NCBI RefSeq assembly: GCF_028596125.1
Contig: NZ_CP117229.1
Span: 62,001-126,000, forward strand
DNA from: Listeria innocua
Lineage (GTDB): Bacteria > Bacillota > Bacilli > Lactobacillales > Listeriaceae
Length of the DNA: 64,000 nt
Direction of reading: 5' to 3'
Shown here: piece by piece, positions 8,637-32,700 of the stretch
Layout: every line of letters starts with the position of its first letter
Position numbering within the stretch: the first letter of the stretch is position 1
Made by a program: the position numbers and the translations under genes
Notes under the pieces: model-generated
The model's database searches: none
Told to the model about the DNA's origin: nothing
The model's input: only the letters and a program-made list of their open reading frames with translations

Positions 8637-9047
8637 ATGAGTACAAAATTTGCTAAATACAAAGAAGTTATTTATAAAGTTAGTAAAATTGGTGATAATA
8701 CAGTAAGACTTGTTAGTAGTAATGAACAAGATATACAAAAGGGATTTGTAAAGAAAGAATACCCAGATAACTATTTAAATAAAGAAAAATTGCCAGACTT
8801 ATATATATGTGAAGTTGACTTTTCTTGTATAAAAGAGCTGTATGAAATATCAGATATAGTCGTGTATAAAGAAAAGGAATTTGAATCTATTACTGAAACC
8901 AAAGATTTTTTTAGAATTGGTACTATAAATACAGAAATAGCTAAAGAATTAAATTTTGAAAGAACTGATAAATATTATTATGAAAAATGGGTACCGAAAA
9001 ATGAAGTAAAGATTGAGAAGGAACGAAAAAATATACCTTTAAATTAA
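8637..9047 (+). CDS. Hypothetical protein, possible orphan immunity
   Basis: 136 residues from the ATG at 8637; the TTG at 8628 is too close to the AAGGGG at 8621-8626 to be the start. Soluble, Lys/Glu/Tyr-rich, with a C-terminal WVPKNEVKIEKE. I recognise no family. Embedded in the row of toxin remnants and immunity-like genes and equally AT-rich, so an immunity or orphan role is plausible but not shown. The 137 bases before it contain no supported gene. Confidence 0.45.
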   Translation: MSTKFAKYKEVIYKVSKIGDNTVRLVSSNEQDIQKGFVKKEYPDNYLNKEKLPDLYICEVDFSCIKELYEISDIVVYKEKEFESITETKDFFRIGTINTEIAKELNFERTDKYYYEKWVPKNEVKIEKERKNIPLN

Positions 9048-9124
9048 CTTAATGAGCACTTATATTAAATGGATGATTGCTTCTATTGATTAATGGAAAC
9101 TTAGAATAAGGCTTGGACGATAAC

Positions 9125-9305
9125 CATGAAGAAAATGCGAGGACTCATGCGAATATGAGAAATAGAATTTTATTTCAAAGACTTAGCTAGCGTTCAACAA
9201 GGAGAAGTAGTACAAGTATTTGGAGCTGGTGGAGGAACTCAAATTCAACTAGGAACAGTAGTTGATTGGTATGAAAAATTGAATCTTTTAAAGGAGATAA
9301 AATAA
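9125..9305 (+). pseudogene. Remnant toxin tip before immunity-like copy 2
   Basis: One frame gives HEENARTHANMRNRI and stops at 9187; the other frame gives FYFKDLASVQQGEVVQVFGA and continues to WYEKLNLLKEIK before TAA at 9303-9305. Together they look like a single C-terminal toxin fragment split by a frameshift. The final TAA overlaps the ATG of the next gene (TAATG), the close coupling expected for a toxin and its immunity gene. Confidence 0.55.
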
Positions 9306-9628
9306 TGAGTTATGATTTAATGGAATATAAAAAAATTTTAGAAGAAGATATTTATTTACTGGGTTATCAAGAATTAAGATACGCTATATTCGAAGGTGAG
9401 AAAAATAATCGACAAGAATATCAAGTTAGAATTGAAAAGAATGAAGCTAAATTTGAAGTTTACATGACAGCTGATAGAGCTAGTGTAATGGGGAAATATG
9501 AATTTGAGGATATTTTCCAAGCATTTAACCAATTTTTAAATATTATGCAACTTACAGTCTTGTCAAATCGTCGAAGAGTAAAAGACGGGGAACCGCCAGA
9601 ATACCCCTGTCCATTATGGGAGAAGTGA
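9305..9628 (+). CDS. Small immunity-like protein, copy 2
   Basis: 107 residues, nearly identical to the protein at 5204-5527, with differences concentrated at the first five residues, residues ~66-80 and the last few. Shared core EYQVRIEKNEAKFEVYMTAD. The start overlaps the stop of a toxin-tip remnant, which points to an immunity role against that tip family. AAAGGAG precedes the ATG. Family not named with confidence. Confidence 0.6.
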   Translation: MSYDLMEYKKILEEDIYLLGYQELRYAIFEGEKNNRQEYQVRIEKNEAKFEVYMTADRASVMGKYEFEDIFQAFNQFLNIMQLTVLSNRRRVKDGEPPEYPCPLWEK

Positions 9629-9893
9629 AAATTTAGAGTACAAAAGAGTAAACAGGATTGTAATTGCTAAACTCACAAGTGATATTGAAAATAGATTTAT
9701 TAAATTGTTGTCATCCAAATAAACTTTTACGGAAAACTGGGATTGGTAAGAATGGTTGTAGATAGTGCTGCTTTTTATTAATAATCATAGAGAAAAAGAA
9801 ACTAAAGTAGCATTAAAAACCAACAAAAAAGCAAGTGACAAATTTCTATAACAAATTTCAAATAGAGAATAAAAACCAACTACATACGGGAAC

Positions 9894-9931
9894 AAGTAGT
9901 CTAAGATGGGGGAGAGAATCTTAGGCTACTT
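9894..9931. terminator. 14-bp stem-loop in gene-free stretch 9,629-10,055
   Basis: AAGTAGTCTAAGAT (9894-9907) pairs with ATCTTAGGCTACTT (9918-9931), one G-T pair, ten-base loop. No long T run follows, so termination is uncertain. It marks the right edge of the toxin/immunity region. I see nothing else in 9,629-10,055 apart from the leader of the next gene. Confidence 0.45.
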
Positions 9932-10055
9932 AGCATATGCAAGAGTTTACATTTCTACATGCATCTACCAAAAAACATCCATGTTAATTTTCCTCGCACC
10001 CCCAACCCCCACACCTGCTATACTAACTCCATCCTAACAAATGGAGTTGAAACCA

Positions 10056-10829
10056 ATGACAAAAAACTTTAAAAAACTAAAATCCCTACACGAACTCCCC
10101 GCCCCACTAACCCTCTACAACTGCTGGGACGTCGCTTCCGCCAGAGCAATTCAACAAGGAGGAGCATCAGTAATAGCGACAAGCAGTTATGCAATTGCAG
10201 AGTCACTCGGCGTAGTGGACGGGGAGCATTTAACTTTTGACGAGATGTTTTCAGTTATTTCGCGCATTGCCGAGAATGTGAGTTTGCCGCTGACGGTGGA
10301 TATAGAGACTGGATATGCAAGAAATTTGGAGGAACTGGCTCAGAATGTGGAGCGGTTGCTGGCGATTGATGTTTGTGGCGTGAACGTGGAAGATCAGCTT
10401 ATTGGTGCTGCAAATCCGGGGTTATGCAGTACTGAGGCGCAATGTGATAAAATCAAGACAATCAAAGAAACGGCGGCGAAAATGAGCAGGGAAATTTTCA
10501 TCAATGCGCGTACAGATGTCTTTTTCCAAGGGCGAGATGAGACGGTAGACTTGGTGGGAGAAGCGATTAACAGGGCAAAGGCATACAAGGAGGCTGGGGC
10601 GGATGCTATTTTTATCCCGGGTCTGTTATCACCAAAATTAATTCGCGCATTTGTTGAGAAATCACCACTTCCAGTCAATATTATGATGATGGATGGGATG
10701 CTCTCAGTCGAGGAATTACAAAAAATCGGTGTGAAAAGAATCAGTTATGGACCGTTTAGTTTTTTTCAGGCTAATTTAGCGATTCAGCAGGAAGTTGAGC
10801 GTATTTTCGAAGGAGGGAAAGTCTTGTGA
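10056..10829 (+). CDS. PEP mutase / isocitrate lyase family protein
   Basis: 257 residues from the ATG at 10056, chosen because GGAG lies nine bases before it; the ATG at 10041 has no ribosome site. TIM-barrel enzyme of the phosphoenolpyruvate phosphomutase/isocitrate lyase family: YNCWDVASARAIQQGG near the start, a metal-site strand LTVDIETGYA at ~residues 85-94, NVEDQ, and INARTD. Proteins of this group cleave or rearrange small 2-hydroxy or phosphonate carboxylates; the substrate here is unknown. It overlaps ada by 4 bases. From memory it matches L. monocytogenes lmo0075, annotated carboxyphosphonoenolpyruvate mutase. Confidence 0.8.
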   Translation: MTKNFKKLKSLHELPAPLTLYNCWDVASARAIQQGGASVIATSSYAIAESLGVVDGEHLTFDEMFSVISRIAENVSLPLTVDIETGYARNLEELAQNVERLLAIDVCGVNVEDQLIGAANPGLCSTEAQCDKIKTIKETAAKMSREIFINARTDVFFQGRDETVDLVGEAINRAKAYKEAGADAIFIPGLLSPKLIRAFVEKSPLPVNIMMMDGMLSVEELQKIGVKRISYGPFSFFQANLAIQQEVERIFEGGKVL

Positions 10830-11878
10830 TAACGAATCAGCGGGATATTGATAAATATTACGATATGTTAGTGGAGAAAAATTCGAATTATGAAGGCGTA
10901 TTTTTTGTCGGAGTGAAAACGACGGGAATACTTTGTCGTCCAACGTGTCCGGCGAAGAAACCTTTAAAAGAAAATTGTGAGTTTTTCAGTACAGCCAAGG
11001 AGGCGTTACTTGCATCTTACCGGCCTTGCAAGCGTTGTGAACCGCTCTCCAATCCGACGAAATTGTCTCCAGCTGTGAAGTTACTTGTCGATGCAATTGA
11101 GAAAAATCCGGAGAAAAAATGGACTGATAAAGATTTTGATGAATTATCCATTAGTGCAAATACGGCGCGGCGCCAGTTTAAGAAGCAGTTTGGAATGACT
11201 TTTATTGAGTACGCGCGTTCGCGGCGGCTTGGACTTGCTTTTAAGCATATTCGGAGCGGGGATTCGATTATTAATGCGCAACTTGATAGTGGTTATGAGT
11301 CTGGTAATGGGTTCCGAGATGCTTTTTCAAAAACGATGGGAGATGTTCCTCATAAATCAAAAGATATAACGATTCTGTACTCTGCTTGGATTGAAACTAA
11401 GCTAGGATCAATGTTGGCAATTTCCGATGATGATAAATTACTTCTGCTAGAATTTGTTGATCGGAAAGGATTAGAAACTGAAATAAAAAAGCTGCGAATG
11501 CGATTGAAAGCAGCAATTTCCCCTGAAAAAACAGCGGTAATTAAGCAAATGGAAGAAGAATTAGGGAGATATTTCGATGGCGAGCTAGTTGATTTTGAGA
11601 CACCAATTCGTTATATTGGCTCTGAATTTCAACAAAGTGTTTGGAATGAACTGCGACGAATTCCGGTAGGTGAAACGATTTCGTACAAAAGGTTGGCAGA
11701 AAAACTAGGGCGACCAACAGCGAGTCGAGCTGTGGCAAGAGCAAATGGGGCTAACCAATTATCCATCATCGTCCCGTGCCATCGTGTAATCAATACTAAC
11801 GGAGCATTAGGAGGTTACGGCGGCGGTCTTGCCCGAAAAGAATGGCTAATTAAACATGAAAAGATGGTTCCAAAGTAA
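10826..11878 (+). CDS. ada: Ada: methylated-DNA repair protein and regulator
   Basis: 350 residues, GTG start overlapping the preceding stop. Three parts are visible. First, an Ada-type zinc/methyl-acceptor domain (residues ~1-75) with GILCRPTCPAKKP and RPCKRCEP, four Cys. Second, an AraC-type helix-turn-helix (~90-175). Third, a C-terminal O6-methylguanine-DNA methyltransferase with PCHRVI around the acceptor Cys and GGYGGGLARKEWLI. It removes methyl groups from DNA irreversibly onto cysteines and activates repair genes when methylated. Full length for the bifunctional Ada family. Coupling to a PEP mutase-like gene is unexplained. Confidence 0.92.
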   Translation: MITNQRDIDKYYDMLVEKNSNYEGVFFVGVKTTGILCRPTCPAKKPLKENCEFFSTAKEALLASYRPCKRCEPLSNPTKLSPAVKLLVDAIEKNPEKKWTDKDFDELSISANTARRQFKKQFGMTFIEYARSRRLGLAFKHIRSGDSIINAQLDSGYESGNGFRDAFSKTMGDVPHKSKDITILYSAWIETKLGSMLAISDDDKLLLLEFVDRKGLETEIKKLRMRLKAAISPEKTAVIKQMEEELGRYFDGELVDFETPIRYIGSEFQQSVWNELRRIPVGETISYKRLAEKLGRPTASRAVARANGANQLSIIVPCHRVINTNGALGGYGGGLARKEWLIKHEKMVPK

Positions 11879-11896
11879 CGCGGAACCATCTTTTTT
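11861..11896 (+). terminator. Terminator after ada
   Basis: AAGATGGTTCC (11861-11871) pairs with GGAACCATCTT (11882-11892) and runs into six T. The left arm lies within the last codons of ada. Confidence 0.85.
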
Positions 11897-11899
11897 CAA

Positions 11900-12538
11900 T
11901 TATTTAACCCGTATTCCAAACAACGGCATCAAGGCAGGAGCATGAGAAAAATCAATGCTCACACCCTTCAAATCTTGCGGCATCGCAGTAATCGACTCAA
12001 AAATGCAAGAACTAAGATCAATCCCATTTAGCGCACAATTCAAAAACTGTGCTTTATTCAAGTCAAGTCGTTCCAAATAGGTGTCGACCAGTTGAGCCCC
12101 GCTAAAATCGCTATTCGTATACGCGCCCGCCTCAAATGCCACCCATTTCAAGTTAGCATAGCGAAAGGCAACATAATCCGCATAACAATCAACAAAAACG
12201 CAATTTCTAAGTGTAGCATCACTGAAATTCACACCAATTAATTTACAATTTTCAAAACGTACCCGATGAATAACGGCGCCCATTAAATCTAAATTCGACA
12301 AATCGCAATTTTTAAATACGACATCAGTCAAATTCGCACTTACAAGAGAAACCGAATCAAAAACACAACCATCAAAAATAATCGTTTCTAAATGAAAATG
12401 CTCGAAAATTTCCCCAGTTAGCGTCGTTTTTCTAAAGATTTGCTCACTAACTTCTCCAATATCTTCAATAAAATATGTATCATTCGGATAAACCGTCAAA
12501 TCCCCATCAGGAATCCGCGGCGCAGTAATTTTTTTCAT
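11900..12538 (-). CDS. Pentapeptide-repeat protein
   Basis: 212 residues from the internal ATG at 12538, chosen because GAGG lies nine bases upstream on the minus strand; the ATG at 12565 has none. Repeats of the A(D/N)LXX type fill residues ~50-190 (for example SANLTDVVFKNCDLSNLDLM, SGAQLVDTYLERLDLNKAQF), giving a right-handed beta-helix. Cytosolic, no signal peptide. Some family members mimic DNA and bind gyrase; most have unknown roles. Convergent with ada and sharing its terminator region. From memory comparable to lmo0077. Confidence 0.8.
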   Translation of the reverse strand: MKKITAPRIPDGDLTVYPNDTYFIEDIGEVSEQIFRKTTLTGEIFEHFHLETIIFDGCVFDSVSLVSANLTDVVFKNCDLSNLDLMGAVIHRVRFENCKLIGVNFSDATLRNCVFVDCYADYVAFRYANLKWVAFEAGAYTNSDFSGAQLVDTYLERLDLNKAQFLNCALNGIDLSSCIFESITAMPQDLKGVSIDFSHAPALMPLFGIRVK

Positions 12539-12669
12539 GATTTCAAACCTCGCTTCCGTTTCCATTATATCGTATTTTGCCAGGAAAAGGTGCGTAAAAT
12601 CGTTTACCTTTCATAAAAAACGGATTACAATGAAATAAGGGTAAAAATGGCACTGGAGGAGTGAAAGAG

Positions 12670-13626
12670 ATGACAGCAAGCGTATTTGTAGCAGGAAAAT
12701 TACTACCAGAAACGATGGAAGCTCTAGATAAATGGGATGTAAAAACGTACAAAGGCAAAGAAAATATTACGGAGTCTGAGCTAATAAAAAACGTTACGGA
12801 TGTGGAAGCAATCATTTGCCCACTTTCTTCACCAATTACAGCAAAAGTACTGGAATCTGCTAAAAATCTTAAAATCGTAGCGAATATTGGCGCTGGTTTT
12901 GACAATATTGATGTAAAAAAAGCGCAAGAGCTGGGCATCGCGGTAACTAACACACCGGATGTATCCACGGAAGCGACAGCGGAATTAACTCTCGGATTGA
13001 TTTTAGATGTGGCGCGAAGAATTTCAGCAGGTGACCGTTTATGTCGTGAAACACCTGAGCAATTTAAAGGGTGGGCGCCGACATTCTTTTTAGGTACGGA
13101 ATTAAGCGGTAAGACTCTAGGAATTATAGGTTTAGGGAGAATCGGTCAGGCTGTTGCAAAACGCGCGGCTGCTTTTGGAATGAAAATCATTTATTCTGGG
13201 CACCACCCGAAAGAAGCAGCGAAACAGTGGGATGCGGAGTTTGTAAGTCAGGATGAACTATTAAAGCGCAGCGATGTTGTGACGATTCACGCAGCATATA
13301 GTCCGAGCTTGAAACATTTACTCAATGAAACTACACTAAATACAATGAAGTCGAGTGCTTTTTTAATCAATGCGGCTCGCGGTCCTGTTGTAGAAGAATC
13401 TGCATTAATTAATGCGCTCGAAAAAGGTGTTATTGCTGGTGCTGCGCTTGATGTATTTGAATTTGAACCTAAAATTGGAGCTGAACTAGGCAAACTAGAA
13501 AATGTCGTTTTAACACCACATATCGGTAATGCGACCGTAGAAACACGCACAGAAATGGGTCGAATGGCCATTTCGAACGTTGAAGCAGTTTTAGCAGGAA
13601 AACAACCATTACATTCCGTTTACTAA
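12670..13626 (+). CDS. D-isomer-specific 2-hydroxyacid dehydrogenase
   Basis: 318 residues from the ATG at 12670, preceded by GGAGGAG; the upstream GTG is unnecessary. NAD-binding fingerprint GLGRIGQAVAKR at ~residues 149-160, a substrate-site NIGAGFDNID at ~76-85, catalytic Arg in INAARGPVV (~232), Glu in FEFEPKIG and His in LTPHIGNAT (~282). This is the complete catalytic set of the D-2-hydroxyacid dehydrogenase family (phosphoglycerate, glyoxylate/hydroxypyruvate or 2-ketoacid reductases). Single-gene unit; no serine-biosynthesis neighbours, so the exact substrate is open. Length typical. Confidence 0.9.
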   Translation: MTASVFVAGKLLPETMEALDKWDVKTYKGKENITESELIKNVTDVEAIICPLSSPITAKVLESAKNLKIVANIGAGFDNIDVKKAQELGIAVTNTPDVSTEATAELTLGLILDVARRISAGDRLCRETPEQFKGWAPTFFLGTELSGKTLGIIGLGRIGQAVAKRAAAFGMKIIYSGHHPKEAAKQWDAEFVSQDELLKRSDVVTIHAAYSPSLKHLLNETTLNTMKSSAFLINAARGPVVEESALINALEKGVIAGAALDVFEFEPKIGAELGKLENVVLTPHIGNATVETRTEMGRMAISNVEAVLAGKQPLHSVY

Positions 13627-13711
13627 GTTAAGAAATACAGTCATGGCAAGGTGCTGTGGCTGTGTTTTTACACCAAATTATGATATAATGTTTTTTGTCG
13701 GAATACGACGA

Positions 13712-13784
<73 letters not shown>

Positions 13785-13790
13785 TATATG

Positions 13791-13825
13791 AAAACCGCCT
13801 AAACAAAGCGTTTAGGCGGTTTTTT
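13791..13825 (+). terminator. Terminator of the tRNA gene
   Basis: AAAACCGCCTAAAC (13791-13804) pairs with GTTTAGGCGGTTTT, followed by a T run ending at 13825; a strong intrinsic terminator. Confidence 0.9.
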
Positions 13826-13956
13826 GTTTGTAAACTTTTAAAGTAGCTGGTATATGTCGAAAAACATTCCGTTCATCATATTTTAGTTGTACAGTCCGTC
13901 TTCCTGTTATATCCTTATATAAGTACATAAATACATCATAGAAAGAGAGCTAATCC

Positions 13957-14313
13957 ATGAAGATGAAGAAATGGTTCACCGTAATTTTGGTAGTAGTAAT
14001 TTGCTGTGCAGTAGTATTCGGAATAAAGTGGTTGTTATATAGAGACAACCTTGTAGAAATGATGAAAGTTGACGGCGTTCTATATATAGTGACGTACGAG
14101 CCGGCACAAAAAAAGGATGCTTTGGAGAAAATTGGTGAGATAGAGCATAGAATTCGCCATTACCGAATACCAAATAAAAATTTCACCTCTAATTATTTAA
14201 GTGAAGGAACAGAACTTTATAAAGCGAAAAATGGGGATGAGATTCCAAGGACAATTCTGTTTAAAGAGAACGGAGAATATTACATTGCATCGGAAACTAT
14301 GGAGCAAAAATAG
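13957..14313 (+). CDS. Small membrane-anchored extracellular protein
   Basis: 118 residues: a positively charged start (MKMKKW), one hydrophobic helix at ~6-27, then an outside domain of ~90 residues rich in Lys/Glu/Tyr ending with GEYYIASETMEQK. No lipobox or clear signal-peptidase site; anchored export is likely. The fold resembles small secreted beta-barrel proteins of the YxeA type, but I do not recognise a firm family. GAGAG precedes the ATG. It is a monocistronic unit upstream of the regulator of the rotary ATPase region; any link is untested. Confidence 0.6.
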   Translation: MKMKKWFTVILVVVICCAVVFGIKWLLYRDNLVEMMKVDGVLYIVTYEPAQKKDALEKIGEIEHRIRHYRIPNKNFTSNYLSEGTELYKAKNGDEIPRTILFKENGEYYIASETMEQK

Positions 14314-14441
14314 CAGTTTTTTAGCAAATTTTGATTGAAGTCAAGCTTAAAAATGGTGCTTCTAGTTGTAAAAAATGAAAATTATTAATAAAAATATGAC
14401 AATATAAACTATTGGAATAGTACAATAGTGATGGTTTTAAT

Positions 14442-14493
14442 AAAAAAAGAAGCGTTATTTGATGAAATTTTATCGAATATCGCTTCTTTTTTA
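14442..14493. terminator. Terminator in gene-free stretch 14,314-14,711
   Basis: AAAAAAAGAAGCG (14442-14454) pairs with CGCTTCTTTTTT (14481-14492). It can terminate in either direction and most likely closes the gene ending at 14313. The rest of 14,314-14,711 is AT-rich and should hold the promoter of the regulator at 14724; I cannot pick its elements with confidence. Confidence 0.75.
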
Positions 14494-14723
14494 GCTATTT
14501 TGATATTGTTTGAGGAAATCGTTTTTTTTTGGTTCTTTTTGTTAATTAAGTTCTATCAATGATTTTGAAGTTTTCTGAGATTTTGTTCAAACGGTAAATG
14601 TTACGAAATAGTGTCTAAGAGAGTGTCTTTTCTCGTAAATTAGGTGTAATTGCCTGTACGAAAATATTTTGTTTTCTAAGATAATAAGTTTGTGGTGGAA
14701 TTTCAGAAAGGATGATTACACAA

Positions 14724-15383
14724 ATGAAGTATATTGAATACCATGATTACATTAAAAGAGATGCGATTATTTACGCTTATTTACTTGATAACTTTTCTTA
14801 TGTTTGCAAGCAAATTAAAGCATGGGAAAGCATTACGATAGATAGAGAACACGTATTGTTAGTAAAAAGCGGAACATTAATTGAAGAAAGTGATGGAAAG
14901 AAAAAAGGAATCGTTCGCTGCTTCTTTCAAAAAAATCTCATTTTCCCAACTAGAAATCCAGTGGTATTAAAAGCTCTAGAAACTTCTGAAATTTGTTTAA
15001 TAAGTGCAGAAGGTGTATTTGGAAAGTTGGAAGAAGATCAAATTTTATCAAACTTCTTCTTACAAATAGCAGAAAAAAATGAACAAGATTTAAAGAGGCA
15101 AGCGTTACTTGGTATTGAAAACTCGAAAAATAAAGTTGTCTCTACTCTCAATTTTTTATTAGAAAATAACTTATCTAATACCACATTACCAGTTTTCCCA
15201 GAATGGCTTCAAATAAATATTCTGGCCAAATTAGCAAACTGCTCCATTTCCACGATATCTTCTACTGTAAATGAATTACACAACAAAGGAATGCTGGATA
15301 TTAAATCTTCTCCATGGAAACTTAAAGGACGCGAAATGAGACTTGAATACTTTGAACGAGATGTTCAAAAAGTAGCGGATTAA
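14724..15383 (+). CDS. Crp/Fnr (PrfA-like) regulator, upstream copy
   Basis: 219 residues from the ATG at 14724; the ATG at 14712 abuts the AGAAAGG ribosome site, and the start at 14724 aligns with the paralogue at 35862. N-terminal cyclic-nucleotide-type beta-barrel (~20-115), dimer helix (~120-145), C-terminal winged helix-turn-helix with LAKLANCSISTISSTVNELH. No Cys cluster for FeS and no conserved cAMP-binding residues are obvious, as in other Listeria PrfA-type proteins. It stands 113 bases ahead of the 1946-aa gene and is similar to the regulator downstream of the operon (EYHDYIKRDAIIY against EFHQLISQDSLIY). Local control of the ATPase/surface-protein cluster is the likely role. Confidence 0.8.
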   Translation: MKYIEYHDYIKRDAIIYAYLLDNFSYVCKQIKAWESITIDREHVLLVKSGTLIEESDGKKKGIVRCFFQKNLIFPTRNPVVLKALETSEICLISAEGVFGKLEEDQILSNFFLQIAEKNEQDLKRQALLGIENSKNKVVSTLNFLLENNLSNTTLPVFPEWLQINILAKLANCSISTISSTVNELHNKGMLDIKSSPWKLKGREMRLEYFERDVQKVAD

Positions 15384-15390
15384 TTTAAAA

Positions 15391-15447
15391 AGAAAACAAG
15401 AAATGAATGTTTTCTAATGGTACAAGACTTGAAGCAACATCTCAAGT
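15391..15447 (+). promoter_or_regulatory. Two inverted repeats ahead of the 1946-aa gene
   Basis: AGAAAAC (15391-15397) pairs with GTTTTCT (15409-15415), and ACTTGA (15427-15432) mirrors TCAAGT (15442-15447). The second, with a nine-base gap, could be an operator for the adjacent Crp-type regulator; the first may be a weak terminator of its gene. Both are perfect but short. Confidence 0.35.
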
Positions 15448-15493
15448 TCTTTTCCAAGCATAAAAAATATACACACAAACGAGGTGGAAGTAG

Positions 15494-29575
<14,082 letters not shown>

Positions 29576-29718
29576 TTTAATAAAAGTCTCTAAAAATCCT
29601 GTGTACAGACCGTTTCTTGCTAATGAAAACTTACGAGATTTAATGGGATTAATTAAAGAGAACGGGACTTGTATTACTGGAAAAATGGTCTAAAAAATTT
29701 TAAAGGAGATAACTTTAT

Positions 29719-32700
29719 ATGATGAAACTTAAAAGCTTGAGGCGTCCATTATTATTAGTCATGGCAGCTTTACTGATTATCGGTCAATTGAATCTTTCGT
29801 CCTTCCGAGTATTCGCGGAAGAAAAAGGTAACGAATCAGTTTCTTATGAGATACAAAATGAACTTTCAAGCGACAAGAAAAAAGCTAAATTGAAGATTAA
29901 AACAACCCCTAAAAACGAGGAAGTTAAAATCTTAACGATACAAACACCAGATGGTAAAAAAGTAGAAGGTCAAGAAGCAGAATATACAGCCACGAAAAAT
30001 GGTACTGTGGATTTTGTAATTAACTATCAAGACCAAGATAAAACAGAAAAAACTTATACTGCTTCTTATGAAGTAAATGATATTTCTGAAGAAGTACAAA
30101 ATACACCGAAACCGACTGTCACGGAAGGAAATACTCCTAAAAAAGGATCTAACTTGCTTAAATCAAGCGCTCCTACTGTGTCAATGAAAATTCCTGATTA
30201 TAACAAAACAAATTGGGAGAATGGAGACATTAAAGACGTTTCTGTAACAGTTGAGTTTAACAACAACAATGCTTCTGGTAAAAAGATTAATTTCACTTTG
30301 CCAGACGGAATGCGTTTTGTTTCTCTACCAGTTCCAAGTAGTTATCAAGCACCTAGTAGCGTAGACTCGAATATTTTAAGTTATTTTGGCGCAGGTAATC
30401 CAGTTGGAGATTCGATTACTTCAGTGACTGTTCCAAATAAAGAAACAGGCTACAATAAAGCAACTTATGGTACTTTGAGCTATGAACTAGATCCAGCTAC
30501 TGAAAAACTAACTCTAAACTTCTCTGTACAAGTAGATGCAGCTAAATACTATGGTCCTACTGACTTGAAGTCTCCAATTAAAGTTGATGCTTATATGGGA
30601 GAAGGAAGTACTCCAGCAGCATCCGCAGAGCAAAGCATTCGTGCCGAGGGTAAAACTGTTGTTGGCTATGCAAATCAAAAACAGGTAGACACAATGTTTA
30701 GAAACTGGTATACATCTTCATTTTTACCAGAAGTAAGTCCAAGTACAGCCACTGAAGATTCTTATAACTACACTAAACCTTATTCAGTTGTAAATGGTAT
30801 CAGCCAAATGGATGGACGTGGTTCAAAAATCTTTGTTCCTAAAAACGTTAAAACTACTCTTTATTACCCAGAAGGTATGGAGTATGTAGGCGTAGTTAAT
30901 GAAAACAAGAGTTTACTAACAAACAACGAAAATAGAACAATCACGCATTATCCAAACGAAAATAAAGTAGAAATTGACTTTAAACAAGAAAATTACTACG
31001 GTATTATTGAAACTATTTTAGCAGTAAAATACAAGGTACCAGAAGGAACAGAAGAAGGGACTTATACTTCTCCTAAAGTACCACATGCAGTTATTACGAC
31101 ATATGATGATAAAGTGTTTGAAACAGATGCATTAACTAATGATGCAAGTGATACAACAACACTAGCTGCAAAAGACACATGTAAAGTAGTAGGTAAAGCA
31201 GCAAATAAAATGGTTATGCTACCAAGAAACTACTATATAAATCCAGATAACGAATCTTGGGCGGGACTTATTCAAATCAATAATAGGCAAACTGCCGGAG
31301 TGAAAACAAACCAAATTTACCAAATTAAATTTGATGAAAACTGGGAAGCCTATACTGTCAACATACCTTTTGATGGAACTTACCCAGGTAATAAAGTAAA
31401 AGACGTACAGTATAAAACGAACTTAAATTCGGAATATCGAACTTACGATGGTACTCTTCCGAAAACAAATGGTAATAAAATGCTTACTTTAGATGCAACA
31501 GCAGTTGGACTTCAAGAAGGCGAGTACTTTACTGAAGTAAAAGCTAACGTTGGAGACTTCTCTGTAGGTTTCACTAATATTGACACAGCTGCCCCATTTA
31601 AAGCAGCAAATTCTGCTTCATACGGGATTGTTAAACCAGGTATTACATCTGTTCAATTTGACGTGAATATTTGGAACGCAGATGATGAAGAAAATACAAA
31701 AGTTTCAGGATCATCCACATATACAGTTGCTAATAATATAAGTACGGCAGCAAATGGGACAGCTTCATTCTATAATAGTGAAGGCACACCAATTAAAACT
31801 GCTCGTGCAGGAGAAACAGTAACAACTAAAGCATCATTAGTTATGCATGATTATCCTTATGGAACAAGATCTGTTCTTAATAATCCGGAAGTTTATCTAC
31901 GCCAATTAGAAGGAACTACGGTTAAACCATCTTCCATTAAATTAACAGACCAAGATGGCAAAGAAGTTGATTTCACAGTAGAAGCAAAAACTGCTAAAAA
32001 TGGCGATAAAGTTTATGTCATTAAAACAAAAGATATAACAGTAGGGGAATTTGTTGGTTATCCATCCAAAAAACAATATTTGAATATCAGCTATAACACC
32101 ACATTTGATATGACATTAAGTAAAAGCATTCACACTGATATTCAAGAATTACTTGCTTGGGGCGGAAGTAACGTAATTTCTGCACTAGGAGCGAACGTCT
32201 TCCTAGATAATGGATTAGACGTAAACCAAAATGGTAGAGATGCGGAACGTTTACTTTCAACTAATACAAGTACTCTAAGTGTTCCGAAACAAGATACAGT
32301 TGCCGTAGAGACTTTCTTAAATGTAGCCGGAGAAGGAATTAAAGCTGGTTATGTAGAAGGCGATGACAGTACTGTTTCCTATTTCACACCTGGAACTGAC
32401 GCTGATTATATGGTTAAAATTACGAATACTTCTAGCGGTAGCGCAAGTAGCTTAGATATTTTTATCCCAATTCCAAAAACTGGACAAGACTTTGGTACAA
32501 AATTCCAAAGTGAACCTTTCAAATGGGACATGAAGCTAAACGGAGAAGTTCCTATGACAGCTCAGCAAAAATCTCAGTTTGATTTAACCTATACTGCGGA
32601 TGCCACTGCAGATAATTATACGTCTGATAGCATTTACAGTAATACACTCACTGATTACGGAAAAGCTAACATGGTTCGTATCAAAGTTAAAACTAAAATT

